From Ancylostoma caninum (Eukaryota; Nematoda; Chromadorea; Rhabditida; Ancylostomatidae), in the NCBI GenBank assembly GCA_037903475.1, contig JBAJFG010000004.1, positions 1,550,001 to 1,614,000 on the forward strand: a stretch of 64,000 bases of DNA, written 5' to 3'. The translations under genes were made by a program, and so were the position numbers. Shown here one piece after another: positions 1 to 10,717 of the stretch. The stretch's first letter is position 1, and the number at the start of each line of letters is the position of its first letter. The notes under the pieces were generated by a model. The model was not told the origin of the DNA and did no database searches. It worked only from the letters and a program-made list of their open reading frames with translations.

Positions 1-250
1 AGGTGCGCCGGCGCCCAAAGTGGGGGAGACGGGTCCACCACTGTGATAAGGGTGCGCCGGCGCCCAAAGTGGGGGGAGACGGGTCCACTGCTGTGATAAG
101 GGTGCGTCGGCGCCAAAGTGGGGGGAGACGGGTCCACCACTGTGATAAGGGTGCGTCGGCGCCAAAGTGGGGGGAGACGGGTCCACTGCTGTGACAAGGT
201 GCGCGGCGCCCAAAGTGGGGGGAGACGGGTCTACTGCTGTGATAGGGCTT
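1..250 (+). repeat. 49-bp GC-rich minisatellite, locus 1
   Basis: Five to six head-to-tail copies of a unit beginning GGTGCGCCGGCGCC and containing GGGGGAGACGGGTCCA, with a period of 48-50 bp. The last copy decays after about 240. Reading frames through it encode only low-complexity repeats and are not considered genes. Related arrays occur at 3843-4040, 33.35-33.69 kb and, inverted, 43.62-43.90 kb. Confidence 0.9.
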
Positions 251-789
251 CGCCTGCTCTCAAACGTGGAGGAGCGCCTGAAAATATAGCTACCGATGCA
301 GGAGGGGTGCGCCGGTGTCCACTACTCAGGGAAATGTCATGAGTTAGGTCCATATTTGTTAAATCGATTCGATGGCGTCTAACATCAATCGTAAAAAAAA
401 AACTAGATGTCAGACCACTGCGAGGATTAGTATGCAATCCGTGTGAATCCTTCCTCCTTACGTCCTCCCCCGCGTTCTCCTCTTCTCATTTGTTTATGAA
501 CACACCGCACCCTCCACTTTTATATGTTCTAACTGACTCTTATCACTTGACCAGTTATATCAAACAAAGAATGATAGACCATTTTCTGCGGTCAATCCAG
601 GTTGAACCGGTCACATTTAGTTACAAAAAACTATTTCAGTTGAGCAAATGATAAAATTGCTTCGAGAAGGGTAATCCTCTTTGATAAGTGCATTTTTACA
701 TGAGAAAAAGCAATGGAAAGGGTGTGGGACACATTATAGCAAAAATGTGGAATAGCTGTGACTTTATTTGAATGAAGAAGAGATGAAGC
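251..789. other. Unannotated spacer
   Basis: Nothing recognisable beyond the decayed edge of the minisatellite. No splice-bounded coding stretch, RNA gene or terminal inverted repeat was seen. Confidence 0.4.
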
Positions 790-852
790 CATGCGAGCGA
801 AGCGAGCATTAGGAAAAGTCCTGAAGTCCGGCGTCAGCCGGACGGCCAGACT
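790..852 (+). repeat. GCGAGCGAAGCGAGC hairpin motif, copy 1
   Basis: GCGAGCGAAGCGAGCATTAG is followed about 15 bases later by GTCCGGC-GTCA-GCCGGAC, a perfect 7-bp stem with a 4-nt loop. The same arrangement recurs at 4660-4725 and, inverted, at 43510-43575. It may be an end of an unidentified transposon family. Confidence 0.6.
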
Positions 853-957
853 GGTAATTCGAATATTCGAATAATCGAATATTTGAACTCTTCGAATAAT
901 TCGAATATTTGAATGACGAAAATTTCGAATTATTCGAATATTCGTTCGAATACCAAT
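853..957. repeat. TTCGAATATTCGAAT-rich simple repeat
   Basis: Irregular repeats of the self-complementary word ATTCGAATATTCGAAT in both orientations. It is AT-rich and likely to form cruciforms. No coding function is expected. Confidence 0.75.
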
Positions 958-1327
958 GTATAGTTTGCAACCTGTAATTTCTTTCGCTTCCATGATCTTT
1001 CTCTCTAGTGGTTTCTCAAGGTGACGATGCAGCACTTCGACTTTGAAGTCAGGCACAGGCTCTCGTGTGCGCATGATCGTAGATCGTCGGTGTTTGGAGA
1101 AACTAATGCTGGGGCATGATTGTGGATGAGTGAGAGCTCGTCGATGCTCGTCCAATTCTTTTCTAAGCGGTCACTCTGTCTCTAATCGCATCCACTACAC
1201 GTGATAATATACATGGTCCCCCGTGAGTGACATATCCTCTGCTCACGACAGTACTGACACGATCGTTGGTCGTATCCTGCTTCGAAAGTCCACGACGCTG
1301 TTGAATTTTTTTGAGTGTAGGTGGTGG

Positions 1328-2375
1328 TCAAAGTAAGAAACGTATACTGGAAGCCCAGATTTCCGAACGATTTTGTTGATCTTTTATAGATGAGCTGTCA
1401 TTCAGATATGACAGGACCAGCGCAACGTCAGGTCTCCATGAACTAATGGTCCTTGTGATGTACCTGTCCTCAAAGAGAATGTTCTGTATCCGTACTCTTT
1501 TCCTGAGCCATTTGAGCAAATTCGATCGCTGATTTTCTTCATGTTCCGTAATACGTTCGCTTTCATGTGGAGTGGGTGAGCACTCCGCAAGTGTGATATG
1601 ATTCCCTTTTGTATCAGCGCATTTCTTTGTTTCCTTCGTGAATTCGAACTCGCGTACTTAGAAAAGGTAAGAAACCTTTTCCATCCGGTTCTTCGACTGT
1701 GAACTTTATATGAACGTCTATAGAGTTCAAATTCGCTAGTGTGACTGCTAACTCAGAAGGTGTTGTTCTAATCACAGAAATGTCGTCAATGTAACGTTTG
1801 TAGAAGAGTATTCCAGGAGTCAGCGACATCCTCTCGATGTGATCGAGGTGCACAATGGCTAGTGGTGGGGCTATGCGGATTCCCATAGCTAGTCTTTGTT
1901 TCTGCCTGTGGATTTCGTCATCGAAGCGAGGAACGTTACATTCAAGTATTGCAGTCAGAAGGGCTTTGATGTGTTGGTAGAGAAGCTGAATGTTTCCACT
2001 TCCTGGTAATGACCATCCAAAAGTTCGATCAAAGACTGAATGGCCGCGCATCTGTCGATATTCGTGTGCAAAGAAACTGTATCGTAACTGACATAGCAGG
2101 CCTCATTCGGAATCTGGCACCTTTGGATTTCATTTATAAATTCATTTGAGTTCACAATTCGAGCTCCGACAAATCGCAGGAGTGGAGCAAGCATCTTTAC
2201 AAGTAGCCAACTTATTCGATCTGAAGATCCACCGCAAGATGATATTATACGCCTCGTTTTTATCATGGAATTATCCACATTCCTCAAATCAACGTATTTC
2301 TCGAGCTTATGCGCTTTAACAAGCGAGTAATACGTTGGTACTTTGGAATGATTTGCCCAGAAACTGGATGGCACC
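1328..2375 (-). pseudogene. Penelope-like element reverse transcriptase relic
   Basis: Minus-strand pieces of a PLE-type reverse transcriptase in at least three frames. The 5' part (about 1955-2375) has the family opening YYSLVKAHKL, then RRIISSCGGSSDRISWLL and VSYDTVSLHTNI, matching the fingers and motif A regions. The next piece (about 1614-1930) has MGIRIAPPLAIVHLD (motif B) and YKRYIDDISVI (motif C, active-site DD). A third stretch (1328-1600) resembles the RT-endonuclease linker. No GIY-YIG endonuclease is seen downstream. The frameshifts make it non-functional. PLEs replicate by target-primed reverse transcription; that is family knowledge. A DIRS or LINE origin fits worse because of the LVKxHK and SxGSxxxxLS signatures. 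Confidence 0.8.
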
Positions 2376-2606
2376 GAATTTTCTGCGGAGGACAGATTTG
2401 ACTACATTCCGTAGTAATTGGCATGATAGTCTGAAGCAACTACTTGGTAGAAGAATGAGAAGAAAGAGAAGAATAAAATAAATAGTTCAGTCCGGTTAAA
2501 AGATGGTATTGCCGTAACTTCCAGGCTTTAAATAAATTGCGCTTTGCGCATAACTATATTGCGGATTATAATAACGAGCTTATTCTATATGTGTGTAAGT
2601 GTGTGT
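2376..2606. other. Spacer with GT microsatellite at its end
   Basis: No gene seen. It ends in the GT-rich simple repeat (about 2588-2614) that served as the insertion site of the hAT element. Confidence 0.4.
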
Positions 2607-2614
2607 GTGTATGT

Positions 2615-3716
2615 CAGGGATGTGCGTAATTACGATTTACGATTTACGAATTACGATTTACGGCCATTTTTGACGATTTTTTTACGATTTACGATTTACG
2701 AAAAAAGCCCCAAATTTCGTAACAAATTCGTAAATAACTACGAGAAACGAATCTCGTTGTTGCGTTTCTGCTTGGGAGTAAATGTACATGATTTCTCTGT
2801 GTTTGCATTTTGCAGCGAAGCTAAGAGTGAAATGTTTGTTTTGCTTGTAGTTTCTATTATACAAAGAAGGCGGCATATAGCAACTTCATTATCGCGTCCG
2901 TAGAGAAGATCTGTTGTAACAGCGGAGCTCAAAGGTCTGAATAAAGTGCGGCAAGAACACCGCATTTTGAGCTCTGTTTTCCTTTTTCCGTAGGTGGGAC
3001 AAGCTGTCCACCCATCTTATTTCCTTCAGCAATACGTTTTGCCTTGTTCTTCTGACTTCAACTGCAGTGTGATGTCGTATGCGAAAAGGTTTTCTTCCTG
3101 GTCGTTCTCTCATGAACCAATTAGTAGTGACCATAAACTATTTGATAAAGTACAAGAAATACTTCTTCTCAGAGATACAGCACGCATTCTACTTTATTGA
3201 TAATCGCAGAGGTATTGAATGTGCATGCGCCCTAAGCAGTGGCTTGCTGAGAGTACTGAATACCGAGTCACCGCTTTATCCTTTCAAACTCCTTTGGTAC
3301 CAATTCACCTACCCCACGGGGTGAATGGTTTGGTTCGCACTGAAACACATAGAACCATCGACCACGTTTACGTTTACTTCAGAAACACCGACCAGGATGA
3401 ACAGAGTTTTCGCAGCGATAAATAATACTCTAGAACTGGACAGCTCGCTTAAAATATCGAGAAAAAAGTTGTCCATTCATCACAACGTTATCACTCTAGT
3501 GATAAGATGGCGAAGTTCAGTGGTCAGTTCTGCAGTAGATATATACCTCAGATTATTTCGAGAATGACTTTGTTGTGAAACGAGTTGAAATTATCTGACT
3601 CTTGTAATGGTACCTGGATCTTCAGTTACGATTTACGAATTACGATTTACGGCGGTTTTGGAAAATTTACGATTTACGATTTTCGAAAATTCAAATTTTT
3701 GTTACGCACATCCCTG
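2615..3716. mobile_element. Non-autonomous hAT element with 8-bp target duplication
   Basis: The 1102-bp element starts CAGGGATGTGCGTAA and ends TTACGCACATCCCTG, giving 15-bp terminal inverted repeats. It is flanked on both sides by the same 8 bases, GTGTATGT (2607-2614 and 3717-3724). CAGGG ends and an 8-bp duplication are hallmarks of the hAT superfamily. Just inside each end lie clustered ACGATTTACGA words (2630-2700, 3625-3690), probably subterminal transposase-binding repeats. No transposase coding was recognised, so it must be mobilised in trans. A degenerate SINE lies inside. Confidence 0.9.
3195..3370 (-). mobile_element. Degenerate tRNA-derived SINE inside the hAT element
   Basis: Read on the minus strand this matches the SINE at 14805-15081 over its 3' body: the GGTACCAA block, the CTTTGGTACC region and the GAGGTATTGAATGTGCATG segment align in order. 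The Pol III B-box region survives only as GATGGTTCTATG. It is much more diverged than the 14.8-kb copy and no target duplication is seen, so it probably predates or was carried with the hAT insertion. Confidence 0.75.
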
Positions 3717-3842
3717 GTGTATGTGTATGTATGTGTGTATGTGTGTGTGTCTGTCTGTGTGTCACGAAATTCGTTCATCCTGTCTTGAAGAGAGAGTAGG
3801 GCGATTATCCTATTCCAATCATAGCTTGAGGTTGCTAGAAGA

Positions 3843-4040
3843 CTCCCTACGGGTCCATTGCTGTGATAAGGGTGCGCCGGCGCCGAGAAGTGGGGGAGAC
3901 GGGTCCACCGCTGTGATGAGGGCGCGCCGGCGCGCAGAAGTGGTGGAGGCGGCCCACAGCGGTGACAAGGGTGCGCCTGCGCCCAGAAGTGGGGAGACGG
4001 GTCCACTGCTGTGATAAGGGTGCGCCGGCGCCTAAAAGTT
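3843..4040 (+). repeat. 49-bp GC-rich minisatellite, locus 2
   Basis: About four copies of the same unit as at position 1 (GGTGCGCCGGCGCC ... GGGGAGACGGGTCCA ... CTGTGATAA), with more divergence between copies. Same orientation as locus 1. Confidence 0.9.
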
Positions 4041-4886
4041 TGAAAGCGTTAAGATGCTGGGATATTTCAGCACATCCTCTTATCTCGGCCGGCGACTCTC
4101 CACATCTGTAAGCCAGGCAGCTCTATCCAAGATTGCACGCCACAGCCATAGTCGCGTCGTAATCACCTATCCGTAGGCGGAACTAAGTATTGTTGGAGAA
4201 GTGCGACTGCGCCAATCAGGAAGAGGAACACTATACGACGTGTTCTCCTCCAAGTGATGGCCCAATATTGGTAATCGTCAAACCATGGCACCCCATAGTA
4301 GGTGAACAATGTGTGTTTCTATCCTTTGTTCCGTCTGCCACCACCTCCACTCTTGGTTCCATCTCATTTGTACCTAACCATACCCACCGCCCTTTTTTAT
4401 ATACTCATGCTAACCCTCATCATTTACCAATCATAACATGCAAGAACGAGAACCATTTCCTCTCATCATTCCGCGGTAAATTGGTCGTAGGTAGCTGCTG
4501 CAATCAACCGAAAGCTGAACCAAAACAGGATGTTACTACTTTGCAGCGTATCCACTAGCGTAGGGAAACGATAGTTAGGAAAAGCAATGCAATGCCACAT
4601 TTCCCATTGATTTTCCAGTAGGACAATATGTTACAGTGGTGTGGTTATATCATGTGTTAATGCGAGCGAAGCGAGCATTAGAAGAAGTCTGGAAGTCCGG
4701 CGGTGGCCGGACGGCCAGACTGGTATTGCGGATAACCAACTAGGTGATCATGGTCTATGGAGCGTCGAGACACTTGTCAGTGCCAAGATTGCGTTCAGAG
4801 AGGGTGGTTTGAACCCATTATGCTTAGGAACTATGGTAATAATACCTGCTCACCAGATTAGACTTCCCATCTCGTACTACTTACAG
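4041..4886. other. Spacer or intron upstream of the coiled-coil exons
   Basis: Probably intronic sequence of the gene whose last exons lie at 4887-5830. It contains the second copy of the GCGAGCGAAGCGAGC hairpin motif (4660-4725). No convincing exon was found. Confidence 0.35.
4660..4725 (+). repeat. GCGAGCGAAGCGAGC hairpin motif, copy 2
   Basis: Same order as copy 1: TGCGAGCGAAGCGAGCATTA, then GTCCGGCGGTGGCCGGAC (a hairpin), then GGCCAGACTGGTA. The stem is kept while the loop differs (GTCA versus GGTG). Confidence 0.6.
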
Positions 4887-5830
4887 CTCAAGGAAGTTCT
4901 ACCAGTTGTGCAAAGAAGGTACGATGAGCTAGTGAAGCAAAGAAACGCACTAATGGAGAAAGTTAACAAGCTACGAGAAGCAACAGGTCTTCCACCATAC
5001 ATGGCCGAGGTTTTATCATTCAGTTACAATTTTCTGGGAGCAGCACCAATGAAAATTTTGCCTTCTGAGCTGATGAGCGCGTGAGAATAAAATTATCTCG
5101 AAGAATTTCAAGTAGTTGCTAACAAGTAAATTCTGATTGGCGGAGTAATCTGTGCTGTCCATCTCTCATCTAGCCATTTTACATGAATTGTTGTGGGCCC
5201 TACATCGCCGAAATATAATCAGAAACATTTTTTGTGCTCAAAGTGATTTATAATGTGCTCTGAGTAAATCGGGCACAACAAGAAGCACTGGGATAATTAA
5301 ATGTTTCTCTACTTCATGTCTTTTTTGTGTTGTTCTGGCACACCCACGAGTACATTCAAGTAAATAAAAAACTAACTTCTTTAGAAAGTTATGTCATTGA
5401 CGCAAAGAACAGCACTCCACATCTTGCAGGACATTTAGCTCTAAAGTCTAAAATTTGTTTTTTTTTCTGGGTTGAAGTACAAGCAGATCAGTGTCATCAT
5501 AGCGACATCAGGTCATCGTGTCGGGGTATTCTTGGCGGCGAACAGTCTTTCTACGTGTGTCCCAAAGAACACACAATTTAGGGATAAAAATTCCTCATCC
5601 AACACACCCCGCAATCAGCTCAGTAAGGGCCATTTTAATGAGCGCTGCCCAGAACAAAGGCCTGACATTCAGTAACCGATCCTTCCTTCATTTTTCAGGA
5701 AGAGCTAAAAGCACTCGACAAGGACGTGAAGACTGCCAATTCTTTTTCAATGGAGTCCCTCAATCAACAATCCGGCGCATCAACGTGCTCCTCTCTCCCT
5801 TCCTCAGAAATTGAGCGCAACCGCGAGTAA
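4887..5830 (+). CDS. 3' end of an unrecognised coiled-coil host gene (two exons)
   Basis: Two plus-strand blocks read as spliced exons. Exon A, 4887-5009, follows acceptor CTACTTACAG and gives 41 codons starting LKEVLPVVQRRYDELVKQRN, a charged heptad-like helix, and ending in LPPYMAE before donor GTTTTATC. Exon B, 5699-5830, follows acceptor ATTTTTCAG and joins in phase 0. It gives EELKALDKDVKTANSF, a Ser-rich tail, and ends ERNRE-stop (TAA 5828-5830). The codons are unbroken, both junctions fit nematode splice consensus and phases agree. The intron is 689 bp. The 5' exons lie upstream and were not identified. I do not recognise the family. The interpretation rests on splice signals and amino-acid character, not on homology. 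Confidence 0.5.
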
Positions 5831-6216
5831 CCACAAAATAACTCGAGTCTTTCTTCCGGCTCCTGCATTTTTATAGAAAAAGTTTAATGCCATTTCGAAT
5901 GTATTATAAGAATAACACACATCTTATCCTGATCATAAATGATGAAGAATTGGCCTGAATGCAAATTATTCTGTGAAAAATTTCCCAAACATTTTAAGAA
6001 TTTAGTAGTATGAATGTGGGTAAAATTGGACGAATCTGACAAATTCCAATTTTTTTCGAGCATTTGATTAATAAGCTTCTAGGGACACTCTTGCTAGAGA
6101 ATATGCTTGCAGATTCTTTCCAAAAGATGGAATATAGTACCCTTTGCCCAATACATGCCCACTTTGAAGAATTGAGACCAAAGAGGATGTCCTTTCATTC
6201 ATTCCTCTTAATTTTA

Positions 6217-7095
6217 CAGGGTGCGTCAAAATTATTGACGCACCTAAAATGAGTCTGTAGAAAAGAAAAGATGCAAAAACATTCCAAATGAGCATATGCA
6301 GAATAAAGCCTAAGTCTTGGCGATCCGAATAAATGCACTCTTGTTCACGACAAGCTCCTTCTTTGCTGAAGCAGTCACAGAGACGACGAGGGATTGCAAT
6401 GCCTCTGCGCCGCAACTAACTCAGGTCGACTTTGTCCCAGATCTTGAACAGTTTGTGGATTATAGCGCAGCTCTTGCTCTCTAAGATATCCATATGGGGT
6501 CATCCGTAGACTGAAACTCGGTTCACAAGGAAGCCTATTCTCCGCCAAGTTGAAGTGCCTCAAGTAGATTTTTGAAACTGGACTCGTGCCACTTTTGTCT
6601 CCTGAGCAACAGCCAAGCCCTGCCAAAGTACCTATGAATTCATCTTGTGATGAGAACTAAGATAAGCGAGGAAATGTGCCCTTAGAAGATTGCTTGAATG
6701 AGAAACAAGAAAACAAAAAAATTTTCTATAGTAAAACATAGATGCCTTTCTCTGGCTGGGACACGACAAGACTTGCGAACAAGGACACGATTTCCTGTGG
6801 TACTTGGAGAGCGAGACCTGCCCTACTTCCCTTAAGAGTGTCGTTTTCCTAAAGCTTACCCTCTTTATAATATGGAAGGATAATGGACGAACTTCAATTG
6901 CGGCGCATCGGCGATTTTCTCTGCCGACATGTTCGTGGCTGCTTTTACAAGGAGAGAGCGCTCTCCGAACAGGAGTGGATTTTTTGTATTCGTTAAGACA
7001 TGACCTTCATTTTGGATATGCATATATGGTGGTTTTCGGGATGTTGTCCCTTTTACAGCATAACTTCAGTGCGTCAATATTTATGACGCACCCTG
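6217..7095 (-). mobile_element. Degenerate mariner/Tc-like element
   Basis: An 879-bp element between TA dinucleotides (6215-6216 and 7096-7097). The ends are inverted repeats starting CAGGGTGCGTCA, each repeating GACGCAC after about 20 bp. On the minus strand the interior has a broken open stretch resembling the C-terminus of a mariner transposase: DILESKSCAIIHKLFKIWDK, then RRRGIAIPRRLCDCFSKEG, matching the ESKxxA...REWxKI...FPRRL...KxGG pattern known from that family. The reading frame changes several times and the DDD catalytic region is not clear, so it is inactive. Confidence 0.75.
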
Positions 7096-7097
7096 TA

Positions 7098-8160
7098 GTT
7101 TAACAAAACGGAGTGACGAAAATTCACCTGCGACCATGCGACTCAATCCCCAGCAACTTTTTATACATCTCGACGGCAATAACGAATTGGAAAACCATTG
7201 CATTAGTAGTTCTATTTGTTCCCCTTGCAACTCAAATGATACGTAGTCTTCGCAAAAGAAAAGCTTACTCTGTTTTAGTCAGGAAAATACTTCTCCTTCC
7301 TTTCTTTTCTGGAAGGTCATGGAAAATATTAGACTCAACCAATGCCTGAAGTTTTGAACATTCTAGAATAACATTCATGAGTAAAACTTTCCTTGAAAAT
7401 TTTTGTTTTGTATAGACTCGCTTTGTGTTTTGTCACTGCTCGCTTTATTAGAAAATTCTTGGCATTTCCGTCAGGGATTGCTCCATATATATATGCATGA
7501 TGGTTCAGCAATGATTGGGTTCGCCCCAATAAAGAATTTTGGAAGTGACGCTTCTCGATTGCGGGTATATTGCGAGAAGCGCACGGCAGATTTCACAGCG
7601 ACGTCGTCTACATAATGGCAACAGTAAGATCCGAATACTGGTTTCCACGATTGCGACAGAAAGCGAGAAATGTGGTGTAAAAATAAGTGTACGTTGTAGA
7701 CGATTCAATGACTCATCATTTTTGTATCCTGCAATGGCAGACTTGCCTGCACGAAGAGTCCAACAGTATGAAAGTAGAAAAAGTTTTGGTATTACTATAG
7801 TATTTTCAGAACTATAAATTTTTTTTATTTCATTATACAGATCCGTTTCGTGCATTACCCTTATACGGATACTAAACATTGGAATATGTCTTTGCTGCAC
7901 TCATCAGTAAGGAGAAAAAGCATGAGAACGTCTAACCGTTGAATTTTAGTTTATTTTTGGTTTTATTTTTAGTTTTATTTTATTTTCTTATTAAGCGAGT
8001 GCGTTTTTCACCCATTAAAATTTGGGTGATCGAGGAGATCGCCTTAATGCATTTGGTCAAAGGTTTAGATGTCAAATTTACGTATCCACGGAGTACTCTC
8101 ATCAACGGTGAGCACAACATCGCAGTTCCACATGTCAAATAAAATCAAATAAAAAAATTG
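7098..8160. other. Spacer, nothing recognised
   Basis: Only short incidental open frames. No splice-bounded exon, RNA gene or repeat end was identified. Confidence 0.35.
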
Positions 8161-8500
8161 AAGAATCTCTCCATTATATAGGTTTTTGTCTGAGCCTAGG
8201 GAATAAAGGAATCCACAAAATTGGTAATGCGTTTGTGAGGATGTGCAAGATATTTTCTTAAGGGTGTGCAAGATATTGTCTAAGTGCGCAGGTTATTGCC
8301 TAGGCCTTTGCCTAAGCAAAGGAAAGGGAGGTGTTCCGCGGGGTTGGTGAAATTCATGGAGTGGGTGTGCAAGTTATTGAATAGGTTTTTACCTAAACTG
8401 AAGGAAGGTTGATCGATGGTGAAAGGAGGTTGATCGATGATGGAAGAGACACATGGATTAGGTGCACAATTTCTTATTCTAACCCTAGCGATGGATTGTA
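8160..8500. repeat. Degenerate minisatellite, left part
   Basis: Loosely repeated phrases such as GTGTGCAAGATATT, TTGCCTAAGC and GGAGGTTGATCGATG, related to those at 9160-9680. Copies are too diverged for an exact period, perhaps 80-100 bp. The array is split by the MITE at 8761-9156. Confidence 0.5.
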
Positions 8501-8760
8501 GGTAGTGGCCCGCTGTGAAAATTTCTCATGACTGCTTATAACTTTATGCAGAACCCTATAAAGTTAATGCTTCAGCAGAATGTCTTTTGCCACAGTTATA
8601 AAAAAATTTTGGTTCGAAAATTCGCTCGTTATTATAGCTGCATATGACTATCACATCACAACGAAAGAAAAAATCGAATCGATAAAAGCACTTTTCAAGA
8701 GTTAAACAGATGATGTACGTGAGACAGATGAACCAGCAGTATTCCACTTTTCCCTTGAAC

Positions 8761-9156
8761 GCAGTGTGTCACCTCGTTTTAGTGTCTGAGCTTCTATCGG
8801 ATTCTGAATCTACTCGACACGCTGAATCCAACGGTATACCTAAAATGTTACAAAAAGGTCTTTCAACCCTATTCTTAAACGTTTTTCGGGACGGGATTTG
8901 TAACAGTTTGTCGAGCCAAGTGGATGTGTGAAGCCGTTGATCTCATCGATCGGACACGTCTAGACGTGTTGGCAAACACTGAAAACGTGGCGGGCAGGAC
9001 TGCTTCGCCCAGGTGCTCTTTGAACTGCACTTTCGGACTCTCCGAAAACGGAGTTTTTGTCATTTTTGTAAGCTCTCTACATCTTTGGAATTAGCGTGAC
9101 GAAGAGGTCTAGAGTCTGCTGGTACTGTCAGCTCACGAAACGAGGTGACACACTGC
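8761..9156. mobile_element. MITE with GCAGTGTGTCACCTCGTTT ends, copy 1
   Basis: A 396-bp element with 19-bp inverted termini GCAGTGTGTCACCTCGTTT, flanked outside by TTGAAC and CTTCAA. No coding capacity. A second copy lies inverted at 38607-39018. The outer TTNAA words could be part of the terminus or a piggyBac-like TTAA target, so the superfamily is undecided. Confidence 0.85.
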
Positions 9157-9159
9157 CTT

Positions 9160-9680
9160 CAATGATTTGTCCAGAAAAAAAGAAGAGATTGTACAAGATG
9201 AAGAATGTCTTGTCCTGCCATCGATTTTCTAGCCTCACAAAAGGGAGGATATCTCCGGGTTAGAGAGAGACATGGGACAAGTGTATAACTTTTCTCTGAG
9301 CGTAGGTCTATGCTCAGAGATGGGAGGAGATCAAGGAAATCAAAGGAAATGTGTGCAATCTTGCTTAGTGAAGGGAGGAGATGCACGGAATTGGTGAGAA
9401 ACATGGGGCAGGTGTAGAAATTTTTCTGAGAACTTTTGCCTGTGGAAGGGGACATTCGGGGCGATGAAGTACATCAGTGGGTATGGAACTCTCTCTTTGC
9501 GCTTTTGCCAAAGCCTACGGATCTTGGAAAATCCACGGAATGTGCGAGAAACACGTGGTGAATGTACAGTTTCTCCTCTGAGACATGGTGCAGGTGTATA
9601 ACCTTATCTATGAGCTTTTGTCTAAGCAGAAGTCCTCGGAGTGGTGACATCCATGGAGCGATTGTGCATCTTTATCTCTG
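9160..9680. repeat. Degenerate minisatellite, right part
   Basis: Imperfect repeats of roughly 85-100 bp containing GGGAGGAGAT, GAGAAACATGGG, CAGGTGTA and CTCTGAGC-TTTGCC, continuing the left part beyond the MITE. Confidence 0.55.
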
Positions 9681-10717
9681 AATTGCGCAAGATGCAGCTG
9701 TTCATGCAACGGGGACTTCTCAAAAATGGTCAAAATCAACATGCTCCGCCTCACCCAAGGAGAAACAGAGTGGTAGTATGAGGCAGTGATCAGAGGGGCA
9801 CGAGCCAGAAGGGTGAAGTGGTAGGTTATCACAGTGTAGGAAGACAGGTTGAAGGAAACTTTGAACACCTAGGTTATCTGCAATTTTTCCGGATTTTCCC
9901 CACATTTTCGCGTGTTACCCAGAGGTGTTCCGTGTGATGTGGGTGGAAATATAGCGTTCCCGGACTACATTCCCACCCACATCCCACCCACCAGTTCTCC
10001 TATAGCAAAATTGCAAAATAGGAAAAATTAGAAAATTGTATAAAAACCAAAGTCGCCGATTCTGGACTATATGCAAAATAGTGATATTGTTAGATAAGGA
10101 CGTTCCTAGCGATCAATCGCAAACACCACAAAATCAATAATCGCACGAAAAAGTCGATAGATGTATTGGGACGAATCATGCCCAACTTTGCCAAACTTTC
10201 CAGATCGGACTGGATGGCGTGCTGTCAACATGACATGGTCGCAACCGGTGAAGCCAGCTTTCGATCTCGCCCAAATTCGAAAGACCATTGAAATTCAAGT
10301 GGTGGAACTCCGTTACCCATTTTAACCCCCGTGGTATGTTCTTCAGAGTAGCCGATTCGAAATTTGAAGGTCCCGTCAAAATCCGAGATGACAACCCCCG
10401 ACCCTGCGTTTCGTCGCAACCCGTTCTTGACGTGAAAATTCCAACCCAGATTCGTCATGCCATCCCTTGTTCCCGTCTATCTGCGAAGGTCTTATCAAAA
10501 TCCATGATATCAACCCCCGACCCTGTGAAAACCCCCGCCCGGAGCGAGTATTCCCACCTGCGAGCCGCGACTACGAATGAAGATAGAACAGCTGATGAGC
10601 ACTGATGCGCTCTATGTACGATAATTGTTTGTGCAGTCCGCTCAAGAGAACTGCGTGCGAGAAATTTAAGTCCTTTAACACAGAAACGGTGAAACGATTC
10701 TTTTATATAGGATAGGA
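9681..10717. other. Spacer with one diverged direct repeat
   Basis: No gene recognised. A phrase GACAACCCCCGACCCTG (about 10389) recurs with changes as TCAACCCCCGACCCTG about 122 bp later (10511), each preceded by TCAAAATCC, suggesting a two-copy tandem unit. Confidence 0.4.
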
